From: Williamsia muralis NBRC 105860
GTDB taxonomy: Bacteria > Actinomycetota > Actinomycetes > Mycobacteriales > Mycobacteriaceae
DNA length: 64,000 bases
NCBI RefSeq assembly: GCF_001598915.1
Contig: NZ_BDAP01000001.1
Coordinates: 620,001 to 684,000, forward strand
Direction of reading: 5' to 3'
The position numbers and the translations under genes are program-made. This document shows, in pieces, positions 56,098 through 64,000 of the stretch (within the stretch, counting starts at the first letter, position 1; each line of letters opens with the position of its first letter). Below the pieces are notes generated by a model. The model saw only the letters and a list, made by a program, of their open reading frames with translations. It ran no database searches and was not told where the DNA came from.

Positions 56098-56134
56098 AAA
56101 CCGCCCCGACCGCATCAGCGATCGGGGCGGTTTT
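56098..56134. terminator. Bidirectional terminator between MBL gene and crp
   Basis: AAACCGCCCCGA (56098-56109) pairs with TCGGGGCGGTTT (56122-56133) as 12-base perfect arms, with T-runs on both strands. It lies between convergent genes and probably ends both transcripts. Confidence 0.9.
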
Positions 56135-56144
56135 CCACGTTGTT

Positions 56145-56819
56145 CTACCGCGCGCGGCGAGCCAACCGCTCGGAGTCTGCGATCAGGACGCTCTTGCCTT
56201 CGAGTCGCAGCCATCCGCGCTGGGCGAAGTCGGCAAGCGCCTTGTTGACGGTTTCGCGGGAGGCGCCCACGAGCTGGGCGATCTCTTCCTGCGTGAGGTC
56301 GTGGGTGACTCGCAGAGCACCGGCTTCTTGGGTACCGAAACGCTGTGCCAGCTGCAGCAGCTGCTTGGCCACACGGCCGGGCACGTCGGTGAAGATGAGG
56401 TCGGCGAGGTTGTTGTTGGTGCGACGCAATCGGCGGGCCAGGACGCGCAGCAACTGTTCGGCGATCTCAGGCCGATCCGCGATCCACGAACGCAGAGCCT
56501 CGCGGTCCATCGACACGGCGCGGACCTCGGTGACCGTGGTCGCCGACGATGTGCGTGGTCCGGGGTCGAAGATGGAGAGCTCGCCGAACATGTCGGAGGG
56601 ACCCATGATCGTCAGCAGGTTCTCGCGGCCGTCGATGGAGCGACGACCGACCTTCACCTTGCCGGACAAGATGATGTAGAGCCGGTCACCCGGCTCACCT
56701 TCGTTGAAGATCACGTGGCCCCGTGGAAAATCAACCGGCTGAAGCTGATTGGTCAATGCCGCGACGGCCGTCGGTTCCACTCCCTGGAAGATGCCCGCCC
56801 GCGCCAGTACTTCCTCCAC
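56145..56819 (-). CDS. crp: CRP/FNR-family global regulator (CRP/GlxR)
   Basis: A 224-residue CRP-type regulator. The cyclic nucleotide domain covers about residues 5-115, with [17 protein letters not shown] as the ligand-contact stretch, including Glu, Arg and Thr. The C-terminal helix-turn-helix is at about residues 170-200 ([23 protein letters not shown]). It is the homologue of mycobacterial CRP and corynebacterial GlxR, a cAMP-responsive global regulator. The GTG at 56819 is the natural start. A likely target in this window is the whiB4 promoter at 51054. Confidence 0.95.
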   Translation of the reverse strand: MEEVLARAGIFQGVEPTAVAALTNQLQPVDFPRGHVIFNEGEPGDRLYIILSGKVKVGRRSIDGRENLLTIMGPSDMFGELSIFDPGPRTSSATTVTEVRAVSMDREALRSWIADRPEIAEQLLRVLARRLRRTNNNLADLIFTDVPGRVAKQLLQLAQRFGTQEAGALRVTHDLTQEEIAQLVGASRETVNKALADFAQRGWLRLEGKSVLIADSERLARRAR

Positions 56820-56987
56820 TTACGCCCCTTTCTAGGGTCCAGCCAGACCACGATCAAAACTTGGGGCCGGTCACACGGTCGATGTGTTGTGTTCGTCACC
56901 CGTCATCCAGTCTACGGGTATCGGGTGCGAAACAGGTTAATTACCCCTCATCGAGCGATCACGCCTGTCGCTCGCGGGTTTCGGTGG

Positions 56988-57236
56988 TCAGCTGGCGCGG
57001 ATCGAATGCTCTGTCTCGACCGTGGTGGGGACTCTCCGATCGCGGAACTCGTCGAGCGCCGCGGGAAAGCCCGACCGGGCCAGCGTGTCCATCTGCTCGG
57101 GCTGAGCCGACTCGAGGAACTCCTCGACATCGTTCGGTCGCACGTTGAGTCGTTCGAGCTGGTTCTCCAGACGCTCCATCGCCAACGCGAAGAGCATGAG
57201 AACTGCGGGGAACAAAAGTACGGCGAGTCCGTGCAT
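56988..57236 (-). CDS. Hypothetical small membrane protein, 82 aa
   Basis: An 82-residue protein with one membrane helix (about residues 3-19, LAVLLFPAVLMLFALAM) and a charged cytosolic tail with an amphipathic helix. A small protein of unknown function lies at the corresponding place between crp and nth in mycobacteria. It is encoded upstream of crp in its transcription direction. The ATG at 57236 is the best start. Confidence 0.7.
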   Translation of the reverse strand: MHGLAVLLFPAVLMLFALAMERLENQLERLNVRPNDVEEFLESAQPEQMDTLARSGFPAALDEFRDRRVPTTVETEHSIRAS

Positions 57237-57390
57237 GGGGAGTAGTTAACACAACGCAGGTCTCAGAAGAGACACGATCTGCATCTGAATGCACGTCGTT
57301 GACGCGACGCGGACCACACGTCGCCACGCGAGGTCCGTCGGTCGACCACCGGATAGAGCCGTTCACAGAAGTCCGCCGTACCCTGATTTG

Positions 57391-58173
57391 GTGAGTGTGC
57401 GCGAGAACGGGGCGGCCCCGGCCAGGCGTGGCAAGACCGCAGCGCAGCGCGGTACCGAGACCCGCACCGGTCTGGTCCGGCGGGCGCGGCGGATGGACCG
57501 AACGCTGCAGACGGCGTTCCCGCACGTCTACTGCGAACTCGATTTCACCAACCCGCTGGAGTTGTCGGTGGCGACGATCCTGTCGGCGCAGTGCACTGAC
57601 GTGCGGGTCAACCTGACCACGCCTGCGTTGTTCCGGCGTTATCGGACGGCCGCCGACTATGCCGGCGCCGACCGCGCCGAGCTGGAGGAGATGATCCGGC
57701 CCACCGGTTTCTACCGGAACAAGGCCAACTCGCTGATCGGTCTCGGGCAGGCGCTCGTCGAGCGATTCGACGGTGAGGTCCCACGGACATTGCCCGAGTT
57801 GGTGTCGCTGCCCGGCTTCGGCCGCAAGACTGCGAACGTGGTCCTCGGTAACGCTTTCGGTGTGCCGGGAATCACCGTGGACACGCACTTCGGCAGGTTG
57901 GTGCAGCGCTGGAAATGGACGGCCGAAACCGATCCGGTGAAGATCGAGCAGGCCGTGGGTGAGCTCATCGAGCGCAAGAACTGGACCGACCTCTCGCACC
58001 GGGTGATTTTTCACGGTCGACGCGTGTGTCACTCGCGCAAGCCCGCCTGTGGGGTGTGCGTGCTGGCCGCGGACTGCCCGTCCTACGGCCTCGGGCCCAC
58101 GGAGAAAGCGGAAGCGGCCAAGCTCGTCAAGGGTCCCGAGACCGACCATCTCCTGAAGCTGGCAGGTCTGTAG
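57391..58173 (+). CDS. nth: Endonuclease III (DNA glycosylase/AP lyase)
   Basis: A 260-residue base-excision enzyme that removes oxidised pyrimidines. The helix-hairpin-helix [12 protein letters not shown] has the catalytic Lys146, and VDTHFGR the catalytic Asp164. The iron-sulfur cluster ligands Cys213, Cys220, Cys223 and Cys229 follow the C-x6-C-x2-C-x5-C rule. The first about 30 residues are a basic extension common in actinobacteria. The GTG at 57391 starts the natural N-terminus. The TlpA-like gene follows after three bases. Confidence 0.96.
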   Translation: MSVRENGAAPARRGKTAAQRGTETRTGLVRRARRMDRTLQTAFPHVYCELDFTNPLELSVATILSAQCTDVRVNLTTPALFRRYRTAADYAGADRAELEEMIRPTGFYRNKANSLIGLGQALVERFDGEVPRTLPELVSLPGFGRKTANVVLGNAFGVPGITVDTHFGRLVQRWKWTAETDPVKIEQAVGELIERKNWTDLSHRVIFHGRRVCHSRKPACGVCVLAADCPSYGLGPTEKAEAAKLVKGPETDHLLKLAGL

Positions 58174-58176
58174 TCG

Positions 58177-58893
58177 ATGCCCGTGGACACCCAACCCGAG
58201 CGCCCACGCGCGCGGTTTCATCTCTCGACGTCCGCCCGGTGGACCGTTGCCGCGCTGGTCGTGGTTCTGGCGTTGATCGTCGCGATCTGGCCACGTGACT
58301 CATCCGATCCGGGCCCGTCCCCGAGCGGGATGCCGACCACGGGAAGCTCCGCGCTTCCTGGGCTGGAGGCCGCGGTCACCGAGGACGACATGGCGAAGGG
58401 CCGCGAGAAGGCTGCGTTGCTGCCCTGTCCGGTCGCCACGGGCCCGACACCCTCCGGGTCGAAGCTGGCGGGTGTGACCGTGCCGTGCCTGGCCGACGGA
58501 TCGACGGTCGACCTGGGCAGCGCAACGGCCGGTACCCCGATGCTCGTCAACGTGTGGGCCCACTGGTGCGGACCGTGCCGGGCCGAGCTGCCGGTGATCG
58601 ACGAATACGCCAAGAGGGCGGGGAATCGGGTGCGGGTGCTCACCGTACAAGGCAAAGAGGGCGCCGAGAATCCGTTTCTGTCGCTGACCTTGCTCGCCGA
58701 GATCGGCGTACACCTGCCGACGGTGGTGGACACAGACGCCAAGATCGCTGCGGCACTGGGAGTGCCGCGCGCCTACCCGTCGACCGTGCTCGTGCGCGCA
58801 GACGGCACGGTGGCAGCGGTGCTGCCGCGGGTGTTCGAGTCGCCCGACGAGGTGGCCGATGTGGTGCGCCAACATCTGGGCGTCGACGCATGA
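58177..58893 (+). CDS. Membrane-anchored TlpA/ResA-like thioredoxin
   Basis: A 238-residue thioredoxin-fold protein with an N-terminal membrane anchor (about residues 21-40). The redox motif is WCGPC (Cys131, Cys134) after LVNVWAHW. Extra Cys residues at 84 and 104 might form a further disulfide. It would reduce or form disulfides or assist cytochrome maturation outside the membrane. It overlaps the Nudix gene by four bases (ATGA) and follows nth after three. Confidence 0.92.
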   Translation: MPVDTQPERPRARFHLSTSARWTVAALVVVLALIVAIWPRDSSDPGPSPSGMPTTGSSALPGLEAAVTEDDMAKGREKAALLPCPVATGPTPSGSKLAGVTVPCLADGSTVDLGSATAGTPMLVNVWAHWCGPCRAELPVIDEYAKRAGNRVRVLTVQGKEGAENPFLSLTLLAEIGVHLPTVVDTDAKIAAALGVPRAYPSTVLVRADGTVAAVLPRVFESPDEVADVVRQHLGVDA

Positions 58894-59630
58894 CCCGACT
58901 TCTGGTGCCCGACGAGAAGGTGCCGCCATGGCTTCGTGGGCTCACCGCGAACCTCGACGGGGTCACCCGGTCGGTCGAGGACCGCGGCGGCGTGACCGAG
59001 CGACTGCTGCGATCGATGATGCGGAACCCGAGGTCGGCAGCGGTACTGGTCCTGTTCAGCGGCGACTGGAGCGGCGACCCCACCCACCACGGCGGCATCC
59101 CTGCCGACGCCGATGTCCTGCTGACCCAGCGCGCTGCGACGTTGCGAAATCACAGTGGGCAGATCGCCTTTCCCGGTGGCGTCCGCGACGACGGTGACGA
59201 GTTCCCGGTCGGCACCGCCGTGCGCGAGGCCGTCGAGGAGACCGGGCTGGACCCTGCCGGTGTCGACCTGCTCGCCACCCTCGACACGTTTCCCGTGCCA
59301 CCCTCCGGATTCGAGGTGTCGCCGGTGATCGGTTACTGGCGCGACCCGTCGGAGGTGGGGGTGGTGGACCTCGCAGAGACCGCCAGGGTGGTCCGGGTGC
59401 CTCTGCGCGATGTGGTCAACCCCCGCAACCGCTTTCAGGTGCAGCGCCCCACCGGCATCCCGGGACGTCCTTACCGTGGGCCTGCCTTCGGCGTCGAGAA
59501 GATGCTGGTGTGGGGATTCACCGGGGGATTGCTCGCGGCCATCGTGGAGGCGGCCGGCTGGGAGATCGCGTGGGACAAGACGGATGTCCGCGATCTTGCG
59601 GATGAGCTGGCCAAGGTGGGGCAGGAGTGA
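58890..59630 (+). CDS. Nudix hydrolase (CoA pyrophosphatase-like)
   Basis: A 246-residue Nudix enzyme. The Nudix box is GGVRDDGDEFPVGTAVREAVEETGL (the positions starting near residue 94), with the REAVEE core intact. The longer N-terminus with IAFPGG is typical of CoA and NADH pyrophosphatases. It overlaps its neighbours on both sides, so the nth-to-marP genes are one operon. Substrate is unknown. Confidence 0.92.
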   Translation: MTRLLVPDEKVPPWLRGLTANLDGVTRSVEDRGGVTERLLRSMMRNPRSAAVLVLFSGDWSGDPTHHGGIPADADVLLTQRAATLRNHSGQIAFPGGVRDDGDEFPVGTAVREAVEETGLDPAGVDLLATLDTFPVPPSGFEVSPVIGYWRDPSEVGVVDLAETARVVRVPLRDVVNPRNRFQVQRPTGIPGRPYRGPAFGVEKMLVWGFTGGLLAAIVEAAGWEIAWDKTDVRDLADELAKVGQE

Positions 59631-60826
59631 GCGGAGCCGCGTGGGTTGACGTCCTGGTGATCTGCATCGCGCTGCTCGCCGCGGCCTCCGGGTACCGCCA
59701 AGGCGCGGTCTCGTCGGCGATGGCGTTTGTCGGGGTGCTCCTGGGTGCTGCCGCGGGGGTTCTCCTGGCGCCACACCTCATCCGGAACATCGAGGATCAG
59801 CGATGGCGGCTCGTTGCCGGCGTGCTCCTGCTCGTCGCGCTGGTCATCGTCGGGGAGATCTCCGGCATGGTGCTGGGACGGGCGGCGCGAAGCAGCATCC
59901 GCACCCTCTCGGTGCGACGCATCGACTCGGTGATCGGATCGTTGCTCCAGGCGGTCGCGGTCCTGCTCGCCGCATGGGTGCTCGCCACCCCGATCAGCAC
60001 GTCGGCCCAGCCCCAGATCGCCGGCGCGGTGAGCGAATCGAAAGTCATCGACGAGGTCAATTCGCTTGCGCCGCAGTGGATGCAGCGATTGCCGCGCGAG
60101 TTCTGGGACATGTTCGAAGGTTCCGGGCTCAAAGAGGCCATCGGCCCGTTCGGCCGCACGCCCATCACGAGTGTCGAAGCTCCCGACCAGGGGCTGCTCG
60201 AACAGCCGGTGATCGGTCGGGTCCGTCCCAGTGTGGTGAAGATCGAGGGCGTCGCCCCCAGCTGCAATCAGGCGCTGGAAGGCAGTGGATTCGTGGTCTC
60301 TCCGGAGCGGGTGATGACCAACGCGCACGTCGTCGCGGGAACGACCACCCTGCACGTGGTGGCCTCAGGCGACCAGTTCGACGCCACCGTCGTCTATTTC
60401 GACCCGAACACCGATATCGCGGTGCTCGACGTGCCGGGACTGCAGGCGCCGGCGCTGCGTTTCGCCGACGAACTCGCGAAGACCGGCGAAGACGCGATCG
60501 CCCTCGGCTTCCCCGAGGCGGGGCCCTTCAACGCCAGCGCCGAACGCGTCCGGGAGGTCATCCAGCTCCGCGGCCCGGGAATCTATCCCGGATCTGCTGT
60601 GACCCGGGAGGTGTACACGGTGCGCGGCTCGATCCGACAGGGCAATTCCGGTGGACCGCTGATCAACTCGGACGGCGACGTCCTCGGCGTGGTTTTCGGG
60701 GCGGCCGAGGATCCGGCCAGCGAAACCGGATTCGTGCTCACGGCCGACCAGGTCAAACCGGGCCTCGCCGAATCGGAACGGTTGAGCACCGCGGTCGACA
60801 CGCAGTCCTGCGTGCATTCGGGGTAG
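59627..60826 (+). CDS. marP: Membrane serine protease MarP
   Basis: A 399-residue trypsin-fold protease held in the membrane by four N-terminal helices (about residues 5-25, 30-50, 60-80 and 105-125). The triad is His234 (TNAHVVAG), Asp263 (NTDIAVLDV) and Ser341 (GNSGGP), close to H235, D264 and S343 of the M. tuberculosis protein. Cys residues near 215 and 396 fit the known disulfide that links the domain ends. It supports resistance to acid and oxidative stress in mycobacteria by processing cell wall hydrolases. The GTG at 59627 overlaps the Nudix stop. Confidence 0.95.
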   Translation: MSGAAWVDVLVICIALLAAASGYRQGAVSSAMAFVGVLLGAAAGVLLAPHLIRNIEDQRWRLVAGVLLLVALVIVGEISGMVLGRAARSSIRTLSVRRIDSVIGSLLQAVAVLLAAWVLATPISTSAQPQIAGAVSESKVIDEVNSLAPQWMQRLPREFWDMFEGSGLKEAIGPFGRTPITSVEAPDQGLLEQPVIGRVRPSVVKIEGVAPSCNQALEGSGFVVSPERVMTNAHVVAGTTTLHVVASGDQFDATVVYFDPNTDIAVLDVPGLQAPALRFADELAKTGEDAIALGFPEAGPFNASAERVREVIQLRGPGIYPGSAVTREVYTVRGSIRQGNSGGPLINSDGDVLGVVFGAAEDPASETGFVLTADQVKPGLAESERLSTAVDTQSCVHSG

Positions 60827-60832
60827 TCGCCG

Positions 60833-61762
60833 TCAGCGCCCGGCGAACTCGATCAGCAGTTCGTTGACCTCGTCGGGGTTTTCCTGATGCGCGTAGTGGC
60901 CGCTGCCGGTGACCTCGGTGAAGTCGAGCCGGTCGACCCATTTGGCGCTGCCCGCCACCGTGGACCGGAGGATGTAGCGATCGAGTTCGCCGTGCATGGC
61001 CAGCACCGGGATCTGGAGGCGACGATCCATCAGCTGGAGGAACTTGTAACCGTCCGGGCGGAATTGGGACCGGAAGGCCCAGCGCCGGTATTCCAGGCTG
61101 CAGTGCGCCACACCGGGGATCTGCACCGCCGATCGATTGCGCTTGGCGGCATCGGCGAAGTCGTCGGTGCGTGGCCACCCCGGCCCGGATCGACGTCGCA
61201 TCAGTTCCTCGGCCATCGCGCCGTCGTCGCGGGTGAGGTCACGCTCGGCGGTCCGTGGGATCTGGGCGCGAAGCAACCCACCCAGAAATGCCTTGCGTTG
61301 GGTCGACTCCCGCATGTTGGCGTTCTTCAGCGCCTGCGGATGCGGTGAGGAGATCACCGCCATCGAGCGGACCGACCGGGGATGCAGGGTCGCGGTCGCC
61401 CATCCGACGAGACCGCCGTCGGCATGTCCGACGATGGTGGCGTCGGAATGACCGAGCGCGCGGATCAGGCCGTCCGTGTCACCGGCCAGTGTCCATCCGT
61501 CGTAACCACGCGGCGGCTTGTCGCTGTCGCCGTACCCGCGCAGATCAACGGCAACGGCCCGGAACCCGGCGTTGGTGAGTGCGGTGATCTGGTGACGCCA
61601 GCTCCACCAGAACTCCCCGAAGCCGTGCATGAGGAGCACCAGGGGCTGGTTGGTGGGTGTGTCCGCACATTCGACGACGTGCAGGCGCACGCCGTTCGCG
61701 CGGACATCATGGTGATGCCACGGTCCCGCGAATCGAACGGTCGACGGGTCCGGGGGCGCCAA
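60833..61762 (-). CDS. Alpha/beta hydrolase, epoxide-hydrolase-like
   Basis: A 309-residue hydrolase. The oxyanion region is MHGFGEFWWSWR (about residues 45-56), the nucleophile is Asp115 in GHADGG, and the base His is in GSGHYAHQENP. An Asp nucleophile suggests an epoxide hydrolase or haloalkane dehalogenase. It is the homologue of the EphE-type gene next to marP in mycobacteria. The start is a TTG at 61762 with AAGG eight bases upstream; no ATG or GTG lies nearby. It is three bases after the holin-like gene. Confidence 0.87.
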   Translation of the reverse strand: MAPPDPSTVRFAGPWHHHDVRANGVRLHVVECADTPTNQPLVLLMHGFGEFWWSWRHQITALTNAGFRAVAVDLRGYGDSDKPPRGYDGWTLAGDTDGLIRALGHSDATIVGHADGGLVGWATATLHPRSVRSMAVISSPHPQALKNANMRESTQRKAFLGGLLRAQIPRTAERDLTRDDGAMAEELMRRRSGPGWPRTDDFADAAKRNRSAVQIPGVAHCSLEYRRWAFRSQFRPDGYKFLQLMDRRLQIPVLAMHGELDRYILRSTVAGSAKWVDRLDFTEVTGSGHYAHQENPDEVNELLIEFAGR

Positions 61763-61765
61763 ATG

Positions 61766-62287
61766 TCAGCCTTTGAGGACCTTGTGCGAGCCGGACGGCT
61801 TGCTCAGGTCTGCACCGGGGTGGACTCCGTCGTGCCCGGAGGTGGGCAGCACTTCGGGCACCCGTTGAACCGATGCGATCGTCTTACTCGGACCGGTTAT
61901 CCGTTTGAACACCCGATAACCGATGAATCCGGTGATGATCGCCAGGACCAGCAGGATGAGGAACACGATGCCGAACGCGGCCCAGCGAGGCAGCCACTCG
62001 TCCAGCAGTTCCCCGAGGAACCAGAAGAAGAACAGGCTCGCGTAGAGCAGCACGGTGAGCGCGACCAGGATGAGGCCCGAACCCACTGCGGCCTTCTTGG
62101 CCTCGGCGGTCAGTTCGGCCTTGGCCAGTGCGACCTCGGCGCGGAACAGCGTCGACAAGTGCGTGGTGGCGTCCTTGACCAGACCACCGACACTCGGGTC
62201 GCCGCCGGGGCGCACATTGGGGTCGGACAACGGAATCGACGAGACGTTCGGCGGAACATCTCCCGAAGGGCGGTCGTCCAGCGTCAC
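61766..62287 (-). CDS. Holin-like membrane protein (actinobacterial Holin-X)
   Basis: A 173-residue membrane protein of the actinobacterial phage-holin-3_6/Holin-X family. A polar N-terminus leads to an amphipathic helix HLSTLFRAEVALAKAELTAEAKKAAVGSG and two membrane helices (about 65-90 and 105-130). Despite the name it is a normal chromosomal protein, not evidence of a prophage. The GTG at 62287 has GGAGGAG upstream. It forms an operon with the hydrolase gene. Confidence 0.83.
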   Translation of the reverse strand: MTLDDRPSGDVPPNVSSIPLSDPNVRPGGDPSVGGLVKDATTHLSTLFRAEVALAKAELTAEAKKAAVGSGLILVALTVLLYASLFFFWFLGELLDEWLPRWAAFGIVFLILLVLAIITGFIGYRVFKRITGPSKTIASVQRVPEVLPTSGHDGVHPGADLSKPSGSHKVLKG

Positions 62288-62512
62288 TGCAACTCCTCCA
62301 TCCTCGGACACCACGCCCGAGTCCATCCCGGACGTTCATCTCTGCATCGCCGGGGTTAGTAGGCCTTATGTTGCCATGCCCGACCCGATTGCAGGTTCAT
62401 CGGACCTTTCTACGGGCGCGAGGCGCCGTAGATGCGTTAACTGTCGGGTGGTGCACCCGGGGCCGTCCGGCCGATCGGGTGGCACCACCGACCCCGATCA
62501 CGAAGGAATGGC

Positions 62513-63019
62513 ATGCCGACTTACCCCATGGAACCGTTCGAGCTGGACTTTTTTCAGACCGCCCCGATCACCCACCGATTCAGTGTCAACCTCCCGGTGC
62601 CTCCTGAGCAGGCGTGGGCTGAGCTGACCAGGCAGAACACCCTCGACTGGTGCCGGGTGATCAAGTCGATCACGTTCACCTCCCCGGCGCCCTACGGCGT
62701 GGGGACAACCCGTAGGGCGCAGTTGGCGCCCGGGTACGCGCAACTGTCGGAGAGGTTCTTCTGCTGGGACGACGACCGTGAGGCGGGCACCTACCGCAAC
62801 GCGTTCTACGTGGAGCAGTCCAATGTGCCCAGTCTTCGTCGCTTCGGTGAGTTGAGTGAAGTGGAGCCGTCGGGAGGTGGCTGCCGCTTCACATGGTCGT
62901 TCGCCATCGAGATGGGTGGGGTGATGGCAAAGACCTCCAGGTTCGCGTTGCCCATCACGCAGAAAACGTTCGCAACCCTGGAAACCGATACCGTCAAGCA
63001 CTTCTCGAAGCTGAGCTGA
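62513..63019 (+). CDS. SRPBCC/polyketide cyclase-like protein
   Basis: A 168-residue START/SRPBCC-fold protein. FSVNLPVPPEQAWAELTRQNTLDWCRVIKSITFTSPAPYGVGTTRRAQL has the strand-helix-helix start and a strand-turn of this fold, which forms a hydrophobic pocket. Its ligand is unknown. The ATG at 62513 is preceded by GAAGGAAT. It is convergent with acs. Confidence 0.83.
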   Translation: MPTYPMEPFELDFFQTAPITHRFSVNLPVPPEQAWAELTRQNTLDWCRVIKSITFTSPAPYGVGTTRRAQLAPGYAQLSERFFCWDDDREAGTYRNAFYVEQSNVPSLRRFGELSEVEPSGGGCRFTWSFAIEMGGVMAKTSRFALPITQKTFATLETDTVKHFSKLS

Positions 63020-63048
63020 CAGCACCCACCACCCGGTGCCCCTCGGGT

Positions 63049-64000
<952 letters not shown>

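Noticed and set aside
61766-62287. A phage holin suggesting a prophage
   Set aside because: The Holin-X family is a regular chromosomal membrane protein in actinobacteria. No other phage genes, integrase or att sites are present, and the gene is in a conserved block.

Overview
The window is a gene-dense, high-GC actinobacterial chromosome segment. It most resembles Mycobacteriales, and Gordonia or a close relative is my best guess. Three things support this. (1) The block ponA2, whiB4, a pair of ArsA/Get3-like ATPases, a DUF4177 protein, RidA, a metallo-hydrolase, crp, nth, a TlpA-like thioredoxin, a Nudix hydrolase, marP, an epoxide-hydrolase-like protein, a holin-like membrane protein and acs follows the known mycobacterial order, and leuA, lysC and asd are nearby. 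(2) A latex-clearing protein (Lcp, rubber oxygenase) and a 13E12-type HNH gene are typical of Gordonia and relatives. (3) GTG starts, weak ribosome binding sites and sparse U-tract terminators fit this group. No rRNA, CRISPR array, insertion sequence or prophage was seen, and no gene-free stretch exceeds about 300 bases.

Layout. 1-4.9 kb: a truncated DUF2975 membrane protein, a secreted lipase, a TetR regulator divergent from lcp, a single-domain globin behind lcp, and a methyltransferase. 4.9-8.4 kb: a TetR regulator divergent from a cytochrome P450 across two matching palindromes, a LysR regulator and a hotdog thioesterase. 8.4-10.4 kb: leuA with a leucine leader peptide and attenuator-like hairpins. 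10.4-14.7 kb: a nitroreductase, an MFS exporter divergent from its TetR regulator across an 11-bp-arm palindrome, and a GT-C-like membrane protein. 15-17.3 kb: lysC-asd. 17.3-25.9 kb: a secreted protein of unknown function, a PPOX flavoprotein, a gluconate operon (gntR divergent from gntK-permease), an AhpD-like protein, a VOC enzyme and its TetR, and a DUF2231 membrane protein. 25.9-29.6 kb: furA-katA, dps and a crcB pair, an oxidative stress, iron and fluoride group. 29.6-40.8 kb: a thioesterase with a KstR-type operator, an HNH/DUF222 gene with an SOS-box-like site, three tandem AIM24-family genes, two membrane proteins, a GlxA-type AraC regulator, a secreted S1 protease, the bfr / unknown / bfd iron-storage cluster and a nitronate-monooxygenase-like gene with a second KstR-type operator. 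40.8-46.6 kb: a solo FdhF/YdeP molybdoenzyme, an MFS-TetR pair and two small proteins. 46.7-64 kb: tRNA-Pro(CGG) and the conserved ponA2-to-acs block, with a lone hypB inserted between ridA and the MBL gene.

The most informative non-coding findings are the leuA leader peptide, two distant copies of an identical 17-base KstR-like sequence, an SOS-like box before the HNH gene, a CRP-like site in the whiB4 promoter, and several perfect inverted repeats between divergent TetR/target pairs. The least-understood gene groups are the three-gene AIM24 operon, the internally duplicated protein encoded between bfr and bfd, and the stand-alone hypB. I did not find a clear, wholly new defence or mobile system. 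All family assignments come from reading motifs by eye, without database searches.
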